A stretch of DNA of 47,794 bases from SOIA01 sp964348015. GTDB lineage: Bacteria; Acidobacteriota; Aminicenantia; Aminicenantales; Aminicenantaceae. Positions 17,847 to 27,996 of the stretch are shown piece by piece. The position numbers were made by a program, and so were the translations under genes. The notes under the pieces are model-generated. The model was not told the origin of the DNA. It did no database searches and was given only the letters and a program-made list of their open reading frames with translations. Each line of letters starts with the position of its first letter. Position 1 is the stretch's first letter. Where the stretch lies: assembly GCA_964348015.1 (NCBI GenBank), contig CAYGBC010000022.1, positions 1 through 47,794 of the forward strand, written 5' to 3'.

Positions 17847-19226
17847 CTAAAGGTCTGTGATGAAAATGGGTGTGTTCGACCTCCAGGCCCCCCGGGTGAA
17901 GTCCGGAAAATCCATGGGTTTTCCTTTTTTCGCAACCGAGCGCTCGCTCAGCTCTGAAACCGCGCTCCAGGCTGCTGCGTCATACACATCCATGTCCGGA
18001 TATTTGCCTTTCAGCAGAGCCCCGATCAACCTGTAGTCCTCCAAATAGTCCATGCCCCCGTGTCCGGCACCTTTAGCTCTTTCTCTCAAATCTTTCCACA
18101 GAGCGTGTTCATGTTCACTCATGTATTTGTCGAAGGGCTCCCAGCGGTGAGGAGGGCTCATTCCCTCGATGTGGAGTTGATCTGGATAGCCTTGAATGAT
18201 CCCCATGGTTCCCTGGATCATGTCGACCCGTGAGTAAGGGCGGGGCAGATTCGTGTCGTGGATGACCGTGATGGTGCAGTCATCCTTCGTCCGAATCAGG
18301 CTCGTGTTGACGTCTCCGAGTGCATACACATGTCTGGCTTCTGGAGAGTCCGGACCGAATTTCTCCCTGCAGTACAGATTCAGCCCCTTTCCTTTACTGC
18401 TCATCGATATCAGGTAGTCGAACTGGTTGCCTCTATTGATGTTCATGGCTTCCGCGACAGGTCCCAGGCCGTGAGTCGGGTAGAGGTTTCCATTCCGTCT
18501 TATCGAATGCGCTGTCCTCCACAATGCTTCATCTTTCCCGTTGAATTTGATCACACGCAGATCATGCAGGTACCCGCAGCTCGCGTTCACCAGCTCTCCG
18601 AGAAGGCCTTTACGGACCAAATTCAAGGTGAATAGGGCTCGGTTACTGTAACAGCAGTTTTCCAGCTGGACGCAGTACCGCTGAGTCTTCTCTGAAGTTT
18701 CCACGAGCTCCCAACACTCATCCAGAGAGACTGCCGCAGGGACTTCAGTGGCCGCATGTTTTCCGGACTTCATGGCCGCCACGCACACCGGCACGTGCCA
18801 CAGCCAGGGAGTGGCAGTCATGATCAGGTCGATGTCGTCCCGTTCACACATGCGCTCAAAATCGGTTTCACTCCGGAAGTAACCCTCTGGTTCAGGAAAG
18901 CCGGCCTCCTTCACTAATTTCTGACTCCTGCGGACTTTCCATTCCACGATGTCTCCAACGGCTTTGATCTCAACATTGTCTATTCGGAGCAGGTTTCTCA
19001 CATGAGATGTCCCCTGAAGGCCGACACCCACAAATCCGATTCGCACTTTTTCCATGGGTTTAGCCACGAACTTGACCGGAGGCTTTTTAGGTCTCTTTTT
19101 TGCGCCCAGAAGTTCAGCGCTGCCCACAGTGATGCCAAGGCCCACGGCCGTAGTACTCTTGAGAAAGTCCCGGCGACTGAATTTTTCATTCTGTTTTTTC
19201 ATATTGTCTTTGTTTTTGTTTTTCAT
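17847..19226 (-). CDS. GH109-like Gfo/Idh/MocA-fold glycosidase with Tat signal
   Basis: The 459-residue product starts with a twin-arginine signal (S17-R-R-D-F-L-K). A Rossmann dinucleotide fold follows (G67-V-G69-L-Q-G72). Segments typical of GH109 are present: ENCCYSNRALFTLNLVRKG, then a GELVNASCGYLHDLR-like region, and NGNLYPTHGLGPVAEAMN with the His implicated in catalysis. GH109 enzymes are NAD-dependent alpha-N-acetylgalactosaminidases that act by oxidation and elimination; other sugars are possible. Tat export fits folding with the cofactor before export. The ribosome-binding site (AGAGGTGGCAGG) supports this start. Confidence 0.88.
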   Translation of the reverse strand: MKNKNKDNMKKQNEKFSRRDFLKSTTAVGLGITVGSAELLGAKKRPKKPPVKFVAKPMEKVRIGFVGVGLQGTSHVRNLLRIDNVEIKAVGDIVEWKVRRSQKLVKEAGFPEPEGYFRSETDFERMCERDDIDLIMTATPWLWHVPVCVAAMKSGKHAATEVPAAVSLDECWELVETSEKTQRYCVQLENCCYSNRALFTLNLVRKGLLGELVNASCGYLHDLRVIKFNGKDEALWRTAHSIRRNGNLYPTHGLGPVAEAMNINRGNQFDYLISMSSKGKGLNLYCREKFGPDSPEARHVYALGDVNTSLIRTKDDCTITVIHDTNLPRPYSRVDMIQGTMGIIQGYPDQLHIEGMSPPHRWEPFDKYMSEHEHALWKDLRERAKGAGHGGMDYLEDYRLIGALLKGKYPDMDVYDAAAWSAVSELSERSVAKKGKPMDFPDFTRGAWRSNTPIFITDL

Positions 19227-19323
19227 CCTGCCACCTCTTTTATGTTATTTTAAAAAGTTGCCTCTGAGCTTCAAATCATAATATTTTCCAGAAAGTGAAG
19301 AGGCATTCCGATTCATTTTTCTC

Positions 19324-20748
19324 TTATTTTCGACCTTTTGGCTTGATAAAATGGGCTATTGAGTTTGCATAGTACTGGAGCACATCTAAATCATCCGGTG
19401 CCGCATAATAGAGCTGATCATTCTCCAGCACGATATGCCTCAAGGTCAACATGCGCAGCCCGACTTCGACAGTGTAATCCCTGTCGCTTCGGGGAATGTA
19501 AATCCGGGCGCCCTGTTTCTCCAGCTCTTCGATTAAATTCTGGACGCGCCCTTTGATCTCTAATTCCGAAAAACCTTTTTCCGGCTCCTCCGCGAACACG
19601 TAGGCAATTAGCGGCACAGGCGCCACAGGCACGACCTTCTCGATCTTACCCATAAGGTCCCGGGCCAATCCCTGCACTTTCTTTATCCGTTCCTCCTTCT
19701 TCATTTTATAGAAATCGACCTTGTGCCTTTTCATATATTCTTTCATCGAGCCCGGAGTCCCGAAGTTCACGATAGCATACCCAAAACGGAACCATCGACC
19801 GCGGAGCATAAGCCAGAGATTATGCATGATGAAAGCCAGTGCGGTTTTGAGCGCAGCTGAAGTTGGTTTTTGTTCGGCTTTCGGGTCAAGGCCCAACAGT
19901 AATGTCCTGTCTTCAAGAACTCGGTCATAATTGACACCCACAGGGATGAATACAACATCGCGTTGAGTGCTGGGGTTGAATGACCGCAGCATGTAATCCA
20001 GCAGTCCGATTCGGGGTGGGCATAACTTGCCGTCCTTGGTCAGCTTTCCCTCGAGAAAAATTGCCTGGACCACTCCGGCTTCTGTAGCCATCTGCACATA
20101 ACGCTCTAACACACGGCGGTACAAAACATTTTTCGAACCTCTCCGGACACAAAAAGCGCCCATGGCACTGGAGAGCTGCTGCACCGGCCAGAACCTTCCC
20201 CATTCACCCATCGCAAAACTCAGAGCCACCCTGTTTATTGCCAGGTAGGCCAACAGGATGTAGTCCATGTTGCTGCGGTGGTTCATGACAAACACGATGC
20301 TCGATCGAGGATCAACCTTTTCCAGGCCCTCCTCATCGATGAAACCGACCCTCACTCGGTAGAGTAGCCTCGAAATGAATTTGCTCAGCCATCGACCAAT
20401 TTTGAAATAGATGTAGGCATTGAATGAAGGAACGATCTCCTTCGCGTAGCGCTCCACCTTTTCCGTGGCCACTTCATTCGGAACATTATTTTCCGCGCAG
20501 TATTCTTTCATGGCCTCCAGAACCTGAGAATCATACTTCAAACGGTCGATGAGTATCTTCCGTTTAGTCAGTTTGAACGAGGGAAGCTGAAGATCGAGCT
20601 TTTTATTGACTTCTTTGATGACGATGTTGACGCGCCTGCGGATGTACCATCTCACACTCGGAATGAGAATATGGTCCAGCAGTGCCCATGCCACGAGCAC
20701 ACATCCGATGATCACTAACCAGAGAGGAATACTGACCGGATCTGTCAT
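19324..20748 (-). CDS. Membrane glycerol-3-phosphate/lysophosphatidate acyltransferase (PlsB/PlsC superfamily)
   Basis: The 474-residue product has an N-terminal membrane helix (about 8-25). The acyltransferase block I is H-R-S-N-M-D (H-X4-D) in FVMNHRSNMDYILLAY, and block III is AIFLEGKLTKDGKL, which binds the phosphate of glycerol-3-phosphate. It is shorter than E. coli PlsB (about 800 residues) and longer than PlsC (about 245), so it is a PlsB-like relative with extra C-terminal sequence. It transfers fatty acyl chains in membrane lipid synthesis. It begins eight bases after the lipase-like gene, so the two form an operon. Confidence 0.85.
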   Translation of the reverse strand: MTDPVSIPLWLVIIGCVLVAWALLDHILIPSVRWYIRRRVNIVIKEVNKKLDLQLPSFKLTKRKILIDRLKYDSQVLEAMKEYCAENNVPNEVATEKVERYAKEIVPSFNAYIYFKIGRWLSKFISRLLYRVRVGFIDEEGLEKVDPRSSIVFVMNHRSNMDYILLAYLAINRVALSFAMGEWGRFWPVQQLSSAMGAFCVRRGSKNVLYRRVLERYVQMATEAGVVQAIFLEGKLTKDGKLCPPRIGLLDYMLRSFNPSTQRDVVFIPVGVNYDRVLEDRTLLLGLDPKAEQKPTSAALKTALAFIMHNLWLMLRGRWFRFGYAIVNFGTPGSMKEYMKRHKVDFYKMKKEERIKKVQGLARDLMGKIEKVVPVAPVPLIAYVFAEEPEKGFSELEIKGRVQNLIEELEKQGARIYIPRSDRDYTVEVGLRMLTLRHIVLENDQLYYAAPDDLDVLQYYANSIAHFIKPKGRK

Positions 20749-20756
20749 AATCTGAC

Positions 20757-21629
20757 CTATGCTCTCTCCATTGGCGCACAGACCGTAATTGAAAATGTCA
20801 GCCTGCCGTATCTTTTTTTTCCTGATTCCGGATGATTAAACTCTCCATTCTGCAGGAAATGGATAATCTGCTTAATCACAGATTTACTTTTCATTATAAA
20901 CGTATGGCTGTTCGGCATCACGATAAAATCTGTCATTCCCTTGACCTTCGCGTTTTCCACAGAAACAATTCCGTCATCCGGACCTGGAAGGACCAACGAA
21001 GAAGCGGGATTAAAGCTCAAGCTTCCGGTGATCACACCCAGCTCAAAATTGACCGGGCCAAGGCTTCGCGGCACGCTCTTTTCATCCGTTCCAAGCTGCT
21101 GGCCGGCTGGCCCATTCTTCTTTTTATACAGATATGTGTTTCTGAGATGGTCGACCAGTTCACTTCCCTGGTTGGGCGGGCTGAGCATCACGACACGGCC
21201 TAGACTGTCGAGCTTGTGATGATATAAATAATAGCGAACGATGATTCCTCCCATTGAGTGAGTGACAAAATGGATCTTTGTTTCAGAGTCAGTGGGATAG
21301 CGTTCGATGATTTTTCCGAGTACATTTTCCGCCAGATATTCTATCGGATGCTCGGTGGAAGGATAATCCACGTTGATCACCCTGTAGCCGATTTTGGATA
21401 GTTTTTTTTCTATTTTGTTCATCGATCGGTACGACCGGGCCAATCCATGGAGCAATATCACATAATCGCTTTTTTCAAGGCTTGCATCTTGACTGGATTG
21501 TTCAAAACTCTGCGATGAAATTATCAGCAGCACCGCCACAAGGAGAATTCCGGTCTTTGCCGCCTTGTTTTGTGTGGAGCGCTCGAACACTTGCATGAGT
21601 CCGTTTATCTGCTGAAAAAGAGAAATCAA
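20757..21629 (-). CDS. Lipase-like alpha/beta hydrolase
   Basis: The 290-residue product has an N-terminal hydrophobic segment (about 27-40) that may anchor or export it. The hydrolase fold follows, with oxyanion region LLHGLARS, nucleophile S125 in THSMGG, acid D218 or D219 in GPDDGIV and H242 in NSHTFIM, so the triad is complete. The family includes lipases and esterases of the PGAP1/LipA type. The predicted start is TTG, and an ATG twelve codons in (MQVFERS) is an alternative; both have weak ribosome-binding sites. It sits directly upstream of the acyltransferase, which suggests a joint role in lipid remodelling (inference). Confidence 0.82.
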   Translation of the reverse strand: MISLFQQINGLMQVFERSTQNKAAKTGILLVAVLLIISSQSFEQSSQDASLEKSDYVILLHGLARSYRSMNKIEKKLSKIGYRVINVDYPSTEHPIEYLAENVLGKIIERYPTDSETKIHFVTHSMGGIIVRYYLYHHKLDSLGRVVMLSPPNQGSELVDHLRNTYLYKKKNGPAGQQLGTDEKSVPRSLGPVNFELGVITGSLSFNPASSLVLPGPDDGIVSVENAKVKGMTDFIVMPNSHTFIMKSKSVIKQIIHFLQNGEFNHPESGKKRYGRLTFSITVCAPMERA

Positions 21630-21855
21630 GAGCCTTAAACGAGGAAATTATCTCTGTTTTTCTCTTTTTCTCCAATCCAAAACCGCCCCTAGCTTATATC
21701 ATCGGAAAAATGAAGGTCAAGAGTTCTTGGGATCAGGCTTTGTTTTCCCATTTTTCAATAGGGAAGAATGCAAGAAGCCACGAAAGAGATTCAAGTGAAG
21801 TAGGGGCCAGGCGCCTTTTTCTTGAAAGCCCTCAATTGAAGGTGAATCCTTCATA

Positions 21856-24800
21856 TTATTCCTTGTCTTTCTTTTCGCGGAGTATCAAAAGCCATCCCTT
21901 TCCAGCTTCAACTGGGATCCTGTCGGCTGGCGTGAAAGTGGTTTTCCCCTGAAAATCCTTAATGAAAGGAGCGTGAAGCTCCATATTCACTGGATTCAGC
22001 CCGAGTGTTTCCCAGTCAATCTTCAGTTTGCAGAGAACAATATCCTCTGCCCAGCTGGCAATCGAGACCAGGACGCTGTCCTTTTTGACGTAAGCTGTCG
22101 CCAGCACATCAGCGTTATCCGTTTTCACAGGACATGAGGGAGACCAGTATCCGATCATCCGCGTCTCCTGAATCCCGAAATCATCCCAGATCTCCCACAA
22201 CGGCCTGGGATCTCCTGCCCAGGGAAGACGGCTGGTCATCCCGTAGAGCATGCCCCGCCAAGGATTCCCGCCGTCTTGGAGCATTTCGCCCATAAGGCCG
22301 AAAGGAATTCCGGAGAGTTCAATCATCCAGAAATCCGGAGAGGAATCGTAATCGAAATACTCCCCAAACCAGAGGCGGTTGATGTAAGGGAAATGCTCGA
22401 GATAAAGATTGGCGCTGTTGGCGAAACCATCCCTCGGATTAAACTGGTTTGCAGAATGCAGGTCGATCAAAGTGCCTTTTCGTCCCCGGTTCAGGATTTT
22501 CCTGACTCTTTTCATCGTCGTTCGGTCATAGGCCACATCATCAATGTAAAGACCGTCAATCCCGATATTCTGGACCAGCCAGTGGAGACCTTCGAGATAA
22601 TAATTGTGCCAGCGCGACATCCCGCTGTTGATGATCGCCGCGTCTTTAAGCCGCGGAACAAACCAGGCGGCGATATAGTTGGAATCGAGATGCTCCTGAA
22701 GCCAGGAAAAGCCGCCTCCTGGACCTTGTGAAAAGATCTCATCGCCAAGGCTTTGGAGCGCGAAAATCTCAGCGGCTCTGTTGGACAGCTCCCGGATCGT
22801 GTAGTAGATCTTAACCTTCAGCCCTTTTTGATGCGCTTCGCTCACATAATCCTTCATCTGCTGGGTGTGGATGAAGGGATAATTGATATAGGGATTGACT
22901 TCGTTGGCATGATGGTTGTTGATGGTGTTCGCCCCTGTTTTGGCAATTTCGTCTATCGGCTTGTACGCATGGTAAAACCGGTTCTCCCAATGACTCTGCG
23001 TATCCAGAGTTTTAAACGGCGTGAGAAGCAGGTTGAAATAGAAATGCAGCTTTTCACCGGCGCTGATTTTCCGCGGCCCGCTGAAAGAAGTCAAACGCAC
23101 AGTGTCTTTTCCGGATTCCTCGATCCGGCATCCACCTTCGCCATCGTTATGCCAGGAGGGAGGCATATTCAGGGGTTTGGAGAGATAAAAATTGGTGTTT
23201 AGTGGCCGTGAATAATTTTCTCCCCGGAATGAAACTTGAAGCCCGGCATTGACATCACCGAGCCACACGGAGTCCTGGTTTTTCTTCTGGTCCCATTTCC
23301 ATTGGAATGCTGCAGGACGGAAACCACCCTTGAGCCCCATCCCCATGGAATATCGGGCCACATCTCTGACAAACGGAATTTCAAGCCGAATATCATTGAC
23401 ATCCAAATCCTCGGTAGAGCTCAATTCGACCTTGAACTCGAGGAAACCGTCGCACTCCAGACGGGCCAGACAGTTCATTGTTAATGCACCGGATTCGCTT
23501 TTCGCTTCCCAAACAACGACGCCGGGCCGCACCTTAGTTATCGAGGCTCCTTCTCCTTCCCAGCGCAAAAGATTATTTGTCGCATCCTCTACAACCAAAT
23601 TGATGGGAGCGGAGAGGATATCGCGTCCTTTGTCGATGATATGTGTTACTTCAGGCGCGAACAGGCTCTGGATCTGCACAGGAAGCCCAGTCTTACCGAT
23701 TCTCACTTTTCTGCCGAGGATGCTGAACGTGCTGCGCTGAACCATCACCGGAGTGAATGGGGAAACAATCAGATCGTCAAATGCGATCCGAGAATCCAGC
23801 CAGCGCAAACGTGAATGCCTCCATATCTCACTGTCACCCGCATCCTTTAAAACCTCCTTGGTGACATTTATAGTAAGTTGAATGGAAGCTTTTTCCATGT
23901 CTTTTGGTTTTACAGTGACTGTCCCCGTGTATTTTCCCGGGCGCACATCCAGCGGAATCTGTATTCCACACCAGAGAGGCTGAATTTTTCCCTTGCCCAC
24001 CGAACAGACTTTGTCCAGTTCTTTTCCGTCCCAGTTGATACCTCCGACATTGAAACAGCGCAGAAAAGATTCCGGAATTGACGTCCCTGATTCGGCGTTT
24101 TTAATCTCACTGAAGGAGACATCGATATCCTCGATTGCTTTTCGTGCCGCAAAAATACCGATCTGAAAGACATAGAACTCTCCTCGAGCCGCATCTCCAT
24201 GAAATATTGATTGAGGGCCCGTCTTGACCCATTTGAAGGGAAGGTCATCCCACATCCGGATGGGGAATCTGCGGTCTTCTGGAAATAGGAGATAATCGGA
24301 GTCGGGATGTTTTTTCAGTATTTTCTCCACCTCTTCGGCGGTGGCGATCACTTCCATCGGATAAAAACTGTTGAGCTCATCGATCGATTGAAATTCCACG
24401 ACCTCAGCAGCAGGAAAATCATCTTTTTTGAATTCTGAAATTTTGTCAGGAGTCAATTCATTGTGTTCCAGCCATTCCTGTTCGGCGGTCTGTTCGGGTT
24501 TCGGGTAAATCACAGTCGGGTAATTGCTCCGTCCGACCATGACATGAGGCAGATAATACACATAATAGTCTCCAGGAACTGTCACCGGCTGAAAGACAAG
24601 ATCTCCGAATTCCCTGTTGATATCGACGCGGCAGAGATTTTTAATTCGAGTGCCAGTCTGCGTATCGATTATGATGATGTTTTTTTTCTCCGGATCCGCA
24701 TCTCTTCTTCTCCACTGAACACGGACCCACACCGCATCCCCTTGCTGGTTCACGCGGACCACTGCGCGGTGGTTGCCGAAAGAGTCTGAATCCCATGTGC

Positions 24801-24918
24801 CGGTCCCGTACGGAATCTCCTCTGCTAAGAGATGCGGGGGAGGGGAGAGGATGATCAGGGCTGCTGCAAAAACTACCGTATACACGCATGCCCTTGAGAT
24901 GTGTTTGAATCGGTCCAT
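21856..24918 (-). CDS. Large secreted DUF6067/glycoside-hydrolase-like protein
   Basis: The 1020-residue product has a signal peptide (about 1-32). A beta-rich N-terminal region is followed from about residue 640 by a TIM-barrel-like part including KGLKVKIYYTIRELS, IGIDGLYIDDVAYDR (acidic pair in a barrel strand) and GTLIDLHSANQ. This resembles DUF6067 and GH123/GH36-like barrel proteins, so carbohydrate hydrolysis is likely but the substrate is unknown. AAGGAGAAGG precedes the ATG. With the GH109-like protein nearby it may help degrade GalNAc-containing glycans (inference). No terminator was seen downstream. Confidence 0.75.
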   Translation of the reverse strand: MDRFKHISRACVYTVVFAAALIILSPPPHLLAEEIPYGTGTWDSDSFGNHRAVVRVNQQGDAVWVRVQWRRRDADPEKKNIIIIDTQTGTRIKNLCRVDINREFGDLVFQPVTVPGDYYVYYLPHVMVGRSNYPTVIYPKPEQTAEQEWLEHNELTPDKISEFKKDDFPAAEVVEFQSIDELNSFYPMEVIATAEEVEKILKKHPDSDYLLFPEDRRFPIRMWDDLPFKWVKTGPQSIFHGDAARGEFYVFQIGIFAARKAIEDIDVSFSEIKNAESGTSIPESFLRCFNVGGINWDGKELDKVCSVGKGKIQPLWCGIQIPLDVRPGKYTGTVTVKPKDMEKASIQLTINVTKEVLKDAGDSEIWRHSRLRWLDSRIAFDDLIVSPFTPVMVQRSTFSILGRKVRIGKTGLPVQIQSLFAPEVTHIIDKGRDILSAPINLVVEDATNNLLRWEGEGASITKVRPGVVVWEAKSESGALTMNCLARLECDGFLEFKVELSSTEDLDVNDIRLEIPFVRDVARYSMGMGLKGGFRPAAFQWKWDQKKNQDSVWLGDVNAGLQVSFRGENYSRPLNTNFYLSKPLNMPPSWHNDGEGGCRIEESGKDTVRLTSFSGPRKISAGEKLHFYFNLLLTPFKTLDTQSHWENRFYHAYKPIDEIAKTGANTINNHHANEVNPYINYPFIHTQQMKDYVSEAHQKGLKVKIYYTIRELSNRAAEIFALQSLGDEIFSQGPGGGFSWLQEHLDSNYIAAWFVPRLKDAAIINSGMSRWHNYYLEGLHWLVQNIGIDGLYIDDVAYDRTTMKRVRKILNRGRKGTLIDLHSANQFNPRDGFANSANLYLEHFPYINRLWFGEYFDYDSSPDFWMIELSGIPFGLMGEMLQDGGNPWRGMLYGMTSRLPWAGDPRPLWEIWDDFGIQETRMIGYWSPSCPVKTDNADVLATAYVKKDSVLVSIASWAEDIVLCKLKIDWETLGLNPVNMELHAPFIKDFQGKTTFTPADRIPVEAGKGWLLILREKKDKE

Positions 24919-24988
24919 CGCCTTCTCCTTGAGCCTATTCTATCTGAAAATCATCCGCAAGGTCTAATACTCACTTTTCATTTTCTCG

Positions 24989-25017
24989 TTGACCTTTGTC
25001 TCTATCTGATTTATTAT
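24989..25017 (+). promoter_or_regulatory. Sigma-70-like promoter of the BNR-repeat gene
   Basis: TTGACC, 17 bases, TATTAT. Transcription would begin near 25024, giving a leader of about 110 bases to the ATG at 25135. Confidence 0.55.
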
Positions 25018-25134
25018 GGATTATTCTTATTTTTCAAATAGCTGGTGCATGAGCTGCCTCGTCAAATCCAACCTTCCCATCCTCATCCCTTGTTTTACTA
25101 AAAATATACATCAAATCCACTGAAGGAGTGAATC

Positions 25135-27864
25135 ATGAAAAGCAAGACAAACCATTTCAATTTCATAGCGCTTATCTTTCTGTTCTGTCTGGTTTTGGTC
25201 GTTCCCTCGGATATGGCGGGCCAAAATGTCACAGAAGACCTTTTTAAAAACATCAAATACCGGGCGATCGGACCGACGCGCCAGAGCGGGCGGTTCGTGG
25301 ACTTTGCTGTGCCTCTGCAGCAGCCGCACACATTTTATGCGGCAACGGCTTCGGGCGGTCTCTGGAAAACAACGAACCGCGGCATCACATTCGAGCCGAT
25401 CTTTGACTACGAGAAAGTCTTTTCCATCGGAGACATTGCCGTGGCTCCGTCGGACCCGAACATTGTCTGGGTCGGAACAGGCGAAGCCAACAACTCCAGA
25501 AGCTCTTACTGGGGAAACGGAATGTACAAATCCACGGATGCCGGGAAAACCTGGAAGCACATGGGTCTTGAAGAATCTCATCATATCGGCCGGATCGTCA
25601 TCCATCCTCAAAATCCGAACATTATCTATGTCGCGGCCCTCGGACATCTGTATTCGGAAAACCCGGAGCGGGGATTGTACAAGTCGACCAACGGCGGAAA
25701 GAAATGGAAGAAAGTGCTGGCTGTCCAGGCCGACGGCAAGGATATCGGTGTGGTGGATGTGGCCATGGATCCGACCAACCCGGATATCCTTTACGCCTGC
25801 TCCTACGATAAAGAGCGGAAACCCTGGACATTCAATTTGGGTGGTCCGGGAAGTGCGATTTACAAAACAACGGATGCGGGCAAAACCTGGACAAAGCTCG
25901 GAGGAGGGCTTCCCGGCGGAATGCTCGGGCGCATCGGAATCGACATTTACCAAAAAAATCCGAATATCCTGTACACCACCATTGAGAATGCCAACAAATC
26001 CGGCATGTCTGATGAGGAGAGGCTCAAAGAGTTGCGCGAGGGCAAATCCAGCCGGGGGATGATCGGCGGCGAAGTCTACCGCTCCGATGACGCCGGAAAA
26101 ACCTGGCGCAAGGTCAGCCCTGATGACCAGAGTATAGGCGGCGCGCCGGCCTATTATTACGGGCAGATCATAATCGATCCCAATGATGATAAGGTGGTTC
26201 ACGTCTTGAGCGCAGCATCCTGGGGAACCCGGGACGGTGGGAAAACCTGGCAGAGACGTCCGTTGAGATTCGGCGGAGACGATCATGCTCTCTGGATCAA
26301 TCCCAAGGATTCTAATCATATGCTTCTCGGTTACGACCACGGAATGGGAGTGACGTATGACGGCGGTAAAAACTGGTACCATCCGGATTTCCTGCCTTTG
26401 GCCCAGTTTTATGCGGTCGGCGTGGATATGTCCTATCCTTACCGTGTGGCCGGCGGACTCCAGGATAACGGCTCGCACATGGGTCCCAGCACAAAGCGTG
26501 GGGGAGGCCCGATCCGGCTCGAAGACTGGCAGAACGTGGGAGGCGGTGACGGCATGTATAACGTGTTCGACTGGAAAACCAACCGCTACCTCTACAACGA
26601 ATCTCAGTTCGGTCCGCTGCAAAGGATGGATCTCCAAACAGGGGAGAGAAAATCCATAGCGTATGGCCGGCAAAAACGGGAACTCCGCTGGAACTGGAAT
26701 TCTCCTATTCTGGTCTCTCCTCACAACAGCGATGTGATCTATCACTGCGGGAACATTATCGTGAGGTCTTCTTTCCGGGGCGAATCCTGGACTGAAATCA
26801 GTCCTGACCTGACCACCAACGATCCGAAGAAACTGACGACCGGAAAGGGCGGAGACGGAAACATTCAGTACTGCACGATCACCACCATTGATGAGTCCCC
26901 GCTGGTTGAGGGATTGCTCTGGGTCGGAACGGATGACGGAAACGTCTGGGTGAAGCAGCCCGCAAACAAAGACTGGACAAAACTGAATGACAAGATCACC
27001 GGTAATCCCGGATACTGGGTGAGCCGGGTCACGGCCTCCTATCATGACCCGGGAACAGCTTATGTTTCCTACACGGGATACCGGAGAGACGATTTCAGAG
27101 CTTTTGCGTACAAGACATCGGACTATGGAGAGACCTGGACATCGATCGCCTCTAATCTCCCGGCCGAGCCGATCAACGTTATCAAAGAAGACCACAAGAA
27201 CCCGAACCTTCTCTTTGTGGGAACGGAATTCGCGGTCTATATCTCGATCAACGGAGGGAAAAGCTGGACAAAGATGAAAACCAACATGCCGACTCAGCCT
27301 GTTCATGACCTGGTCATTCACCCGAGGGAAAATGACCTTGTGGCAGCCACGCACGGACGCGGTATATTCATCGCGGACATTTCTCCGCTGCAGGAGTTAA
27401 CCTCCAAAGTCATGGCCGCAGATGCGCACCTCTTCGACATCGAATCCAAAATACAGTGGGTCAATCCCAGAAGGATGAACTCCAGCTCCTCCAATTTCCC
27501 GGGAGAGAGCGAGCCCAACGGCCTTGTGATCTACTACTATCTGAAAAACAAAGTCAAAGGTGATGTGAAGGTCACAGTGTATAAGGGCAACATGGAGATC
27601 AACGAGATCAAAGGAAGTAGCGAAGCGGGCCTCCACAAAGTTGTCTGGAACATGAGCAAGAGGAGAAAAAGAAGCGAGAAGGAAGTTGAGCAGATGAGGC
27701 AGTTAGTCAGAAGGTACAGACAGTATGGGTACCGCTATCCGGGTGATATCAACTATGCCTACAGCCCCGCTGGATTCGGAGAATTCAAGTTCGTCCTGAC
27801 AGTAGGTGATAAAAAATTCTTGAAGACGGCCTCAGTGCTCCAGGACCTCTGGTTCGATAAATAG
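25135..27864 (+). CDS. Secreted BNR/sortilin-like repeat protein
   Basis: The 909-residue product has a signal peptide (about 1-29). Ten-bladed, VPS10/sortilin-like propeller repeats follow with many Asp-boxes, for example STDAGKTWKHMG, TTDAGKTWTKLG, SDDAGKTWRK and SINGGKSWTKM. The final 100 residues form a beta-rich module (VIYYYLKNKVKGDVKVTVYK). Such proteins are common in Bacteroidetes, Acidobacteria and Aminicenantes; their role is unknown and probably binding rather than sialidase activity, because no catalytic RIP motif is evident. AAGGAG lies before the ATG. A long antisense reading frame across the gene is a codon-bias shadow. A terminator follows. Confidence 0.93.
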   Translation: MKSKTNHFNFIALIFLFCLVLVVPSDMAGQNVTEDLFKNIKYRAIGPTRQSGRFVDFAVPLQQPHTFYAATASGGLWKTTNRGITFEPIFDYEKVFSIGDIAVAPSDPNIVWVGTGEANNSRSSYWGNGMYKSTDAGKTWKHMGLEESHHIGRIVIHPQNPNIIYVAALGHLYSENPERGLYKSTNGGKKWKKVLAVQADGKDIGVVDVAMDPTNPDILYACSYDKERKPWTFNLGGPGSAIYKTTDAGKTWTKLGGGLPGGMLGRIGIDIYQKNPNILYTTIENANKSGMSDEERLKELREGKSSRGMIGGEVYRSDDAGKTWRKVSPDDQSIGGAPAYYYGQIIIDPNDDKVVHVLSAASWGTRDGGKTWQRRPLRFGGDDHALWINPKDSNHMLLGYDHGMGVTYDGGKNWYHPDFLPLAQFYAVGVDMSYPYRVAGGLQDNGSHMGPSTKRGGGPIRLEDWQNVGGGDGMYNVFDWKTNRYLYNESQFGPLQRMDLQTGERKSIAYGRQKRELRWNWNSPILVSPHNSDVIYHCGNIIVRSSFRGESWTEISPDLTTNDPKKLTTGKGGDGNIQYCTITTIDESPLVEGLLWVGTDDGNVWVKQPANKDWTKLNDKITGNPGYWVSRVTASYHDPGTAYVSYTGYRRDDFRAFAYKTSDYGETWTSIASNLPAEPINVIKEDHKNPNLLFVGTEFAVYISINGGKSWTKMKTNMPTQPVHDLVIHPRENDLVAATHGRGIFIADISPLQELTSKVMAADAHLFDIESKIQWVNPRRMNSSSSNFPGESEPNGLVIYYYLKNKVKGDVKVTVYKGNMEINEIKGSSEAGLHKVVWNMSKRRKRSEKEVEQMRQLVRRYRQYGYRYPGDINYAYSPAGFGEFKFVLTVGDKKFLKTASVLQDLWFDK

Positions 27865-27900
27865 GGAATACTGAATCTGATTTTTATCTGAATACAAACA

Positions 27901-27941
27901 GGAGAGAGGTCGTTACTCCAGGCGACTTCTCTCCTTTTTTT
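27901..27941 (+). terminator. Rho-independent terminator of the BNR-repeat gene
   Basis: A 12-base stem with one mismatch (27901-27912 with 27923-27934) and a 10-base loop is followed by seven T. It lies 37 bases after the stop codon. Confidence 0.9.
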
Positions 27942-27996
27942 ATGATGCAAATCACATTAAATCTAAATCTTTGTTCAATTCCATCACGTGAAAGCC

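Noticed and set aside
25041..25057. Possible sigma-54 promoter TGGTGCA-N4-CTGC before the BNR gene
   Set aside because: Only the GG and GC positions and a few others match; a better sigma-70-like promoter is present upstream.
25111..27354. A 747-codon open reading frame on the minus strand opposite the BNR-repeat gene
   Set aside because: The plus-strand frame has a signal peptide, ribosome-binding site, repeated Asp-boxes and a terminator. The opposite frame has no domain or start signal and is explained by codon bias.
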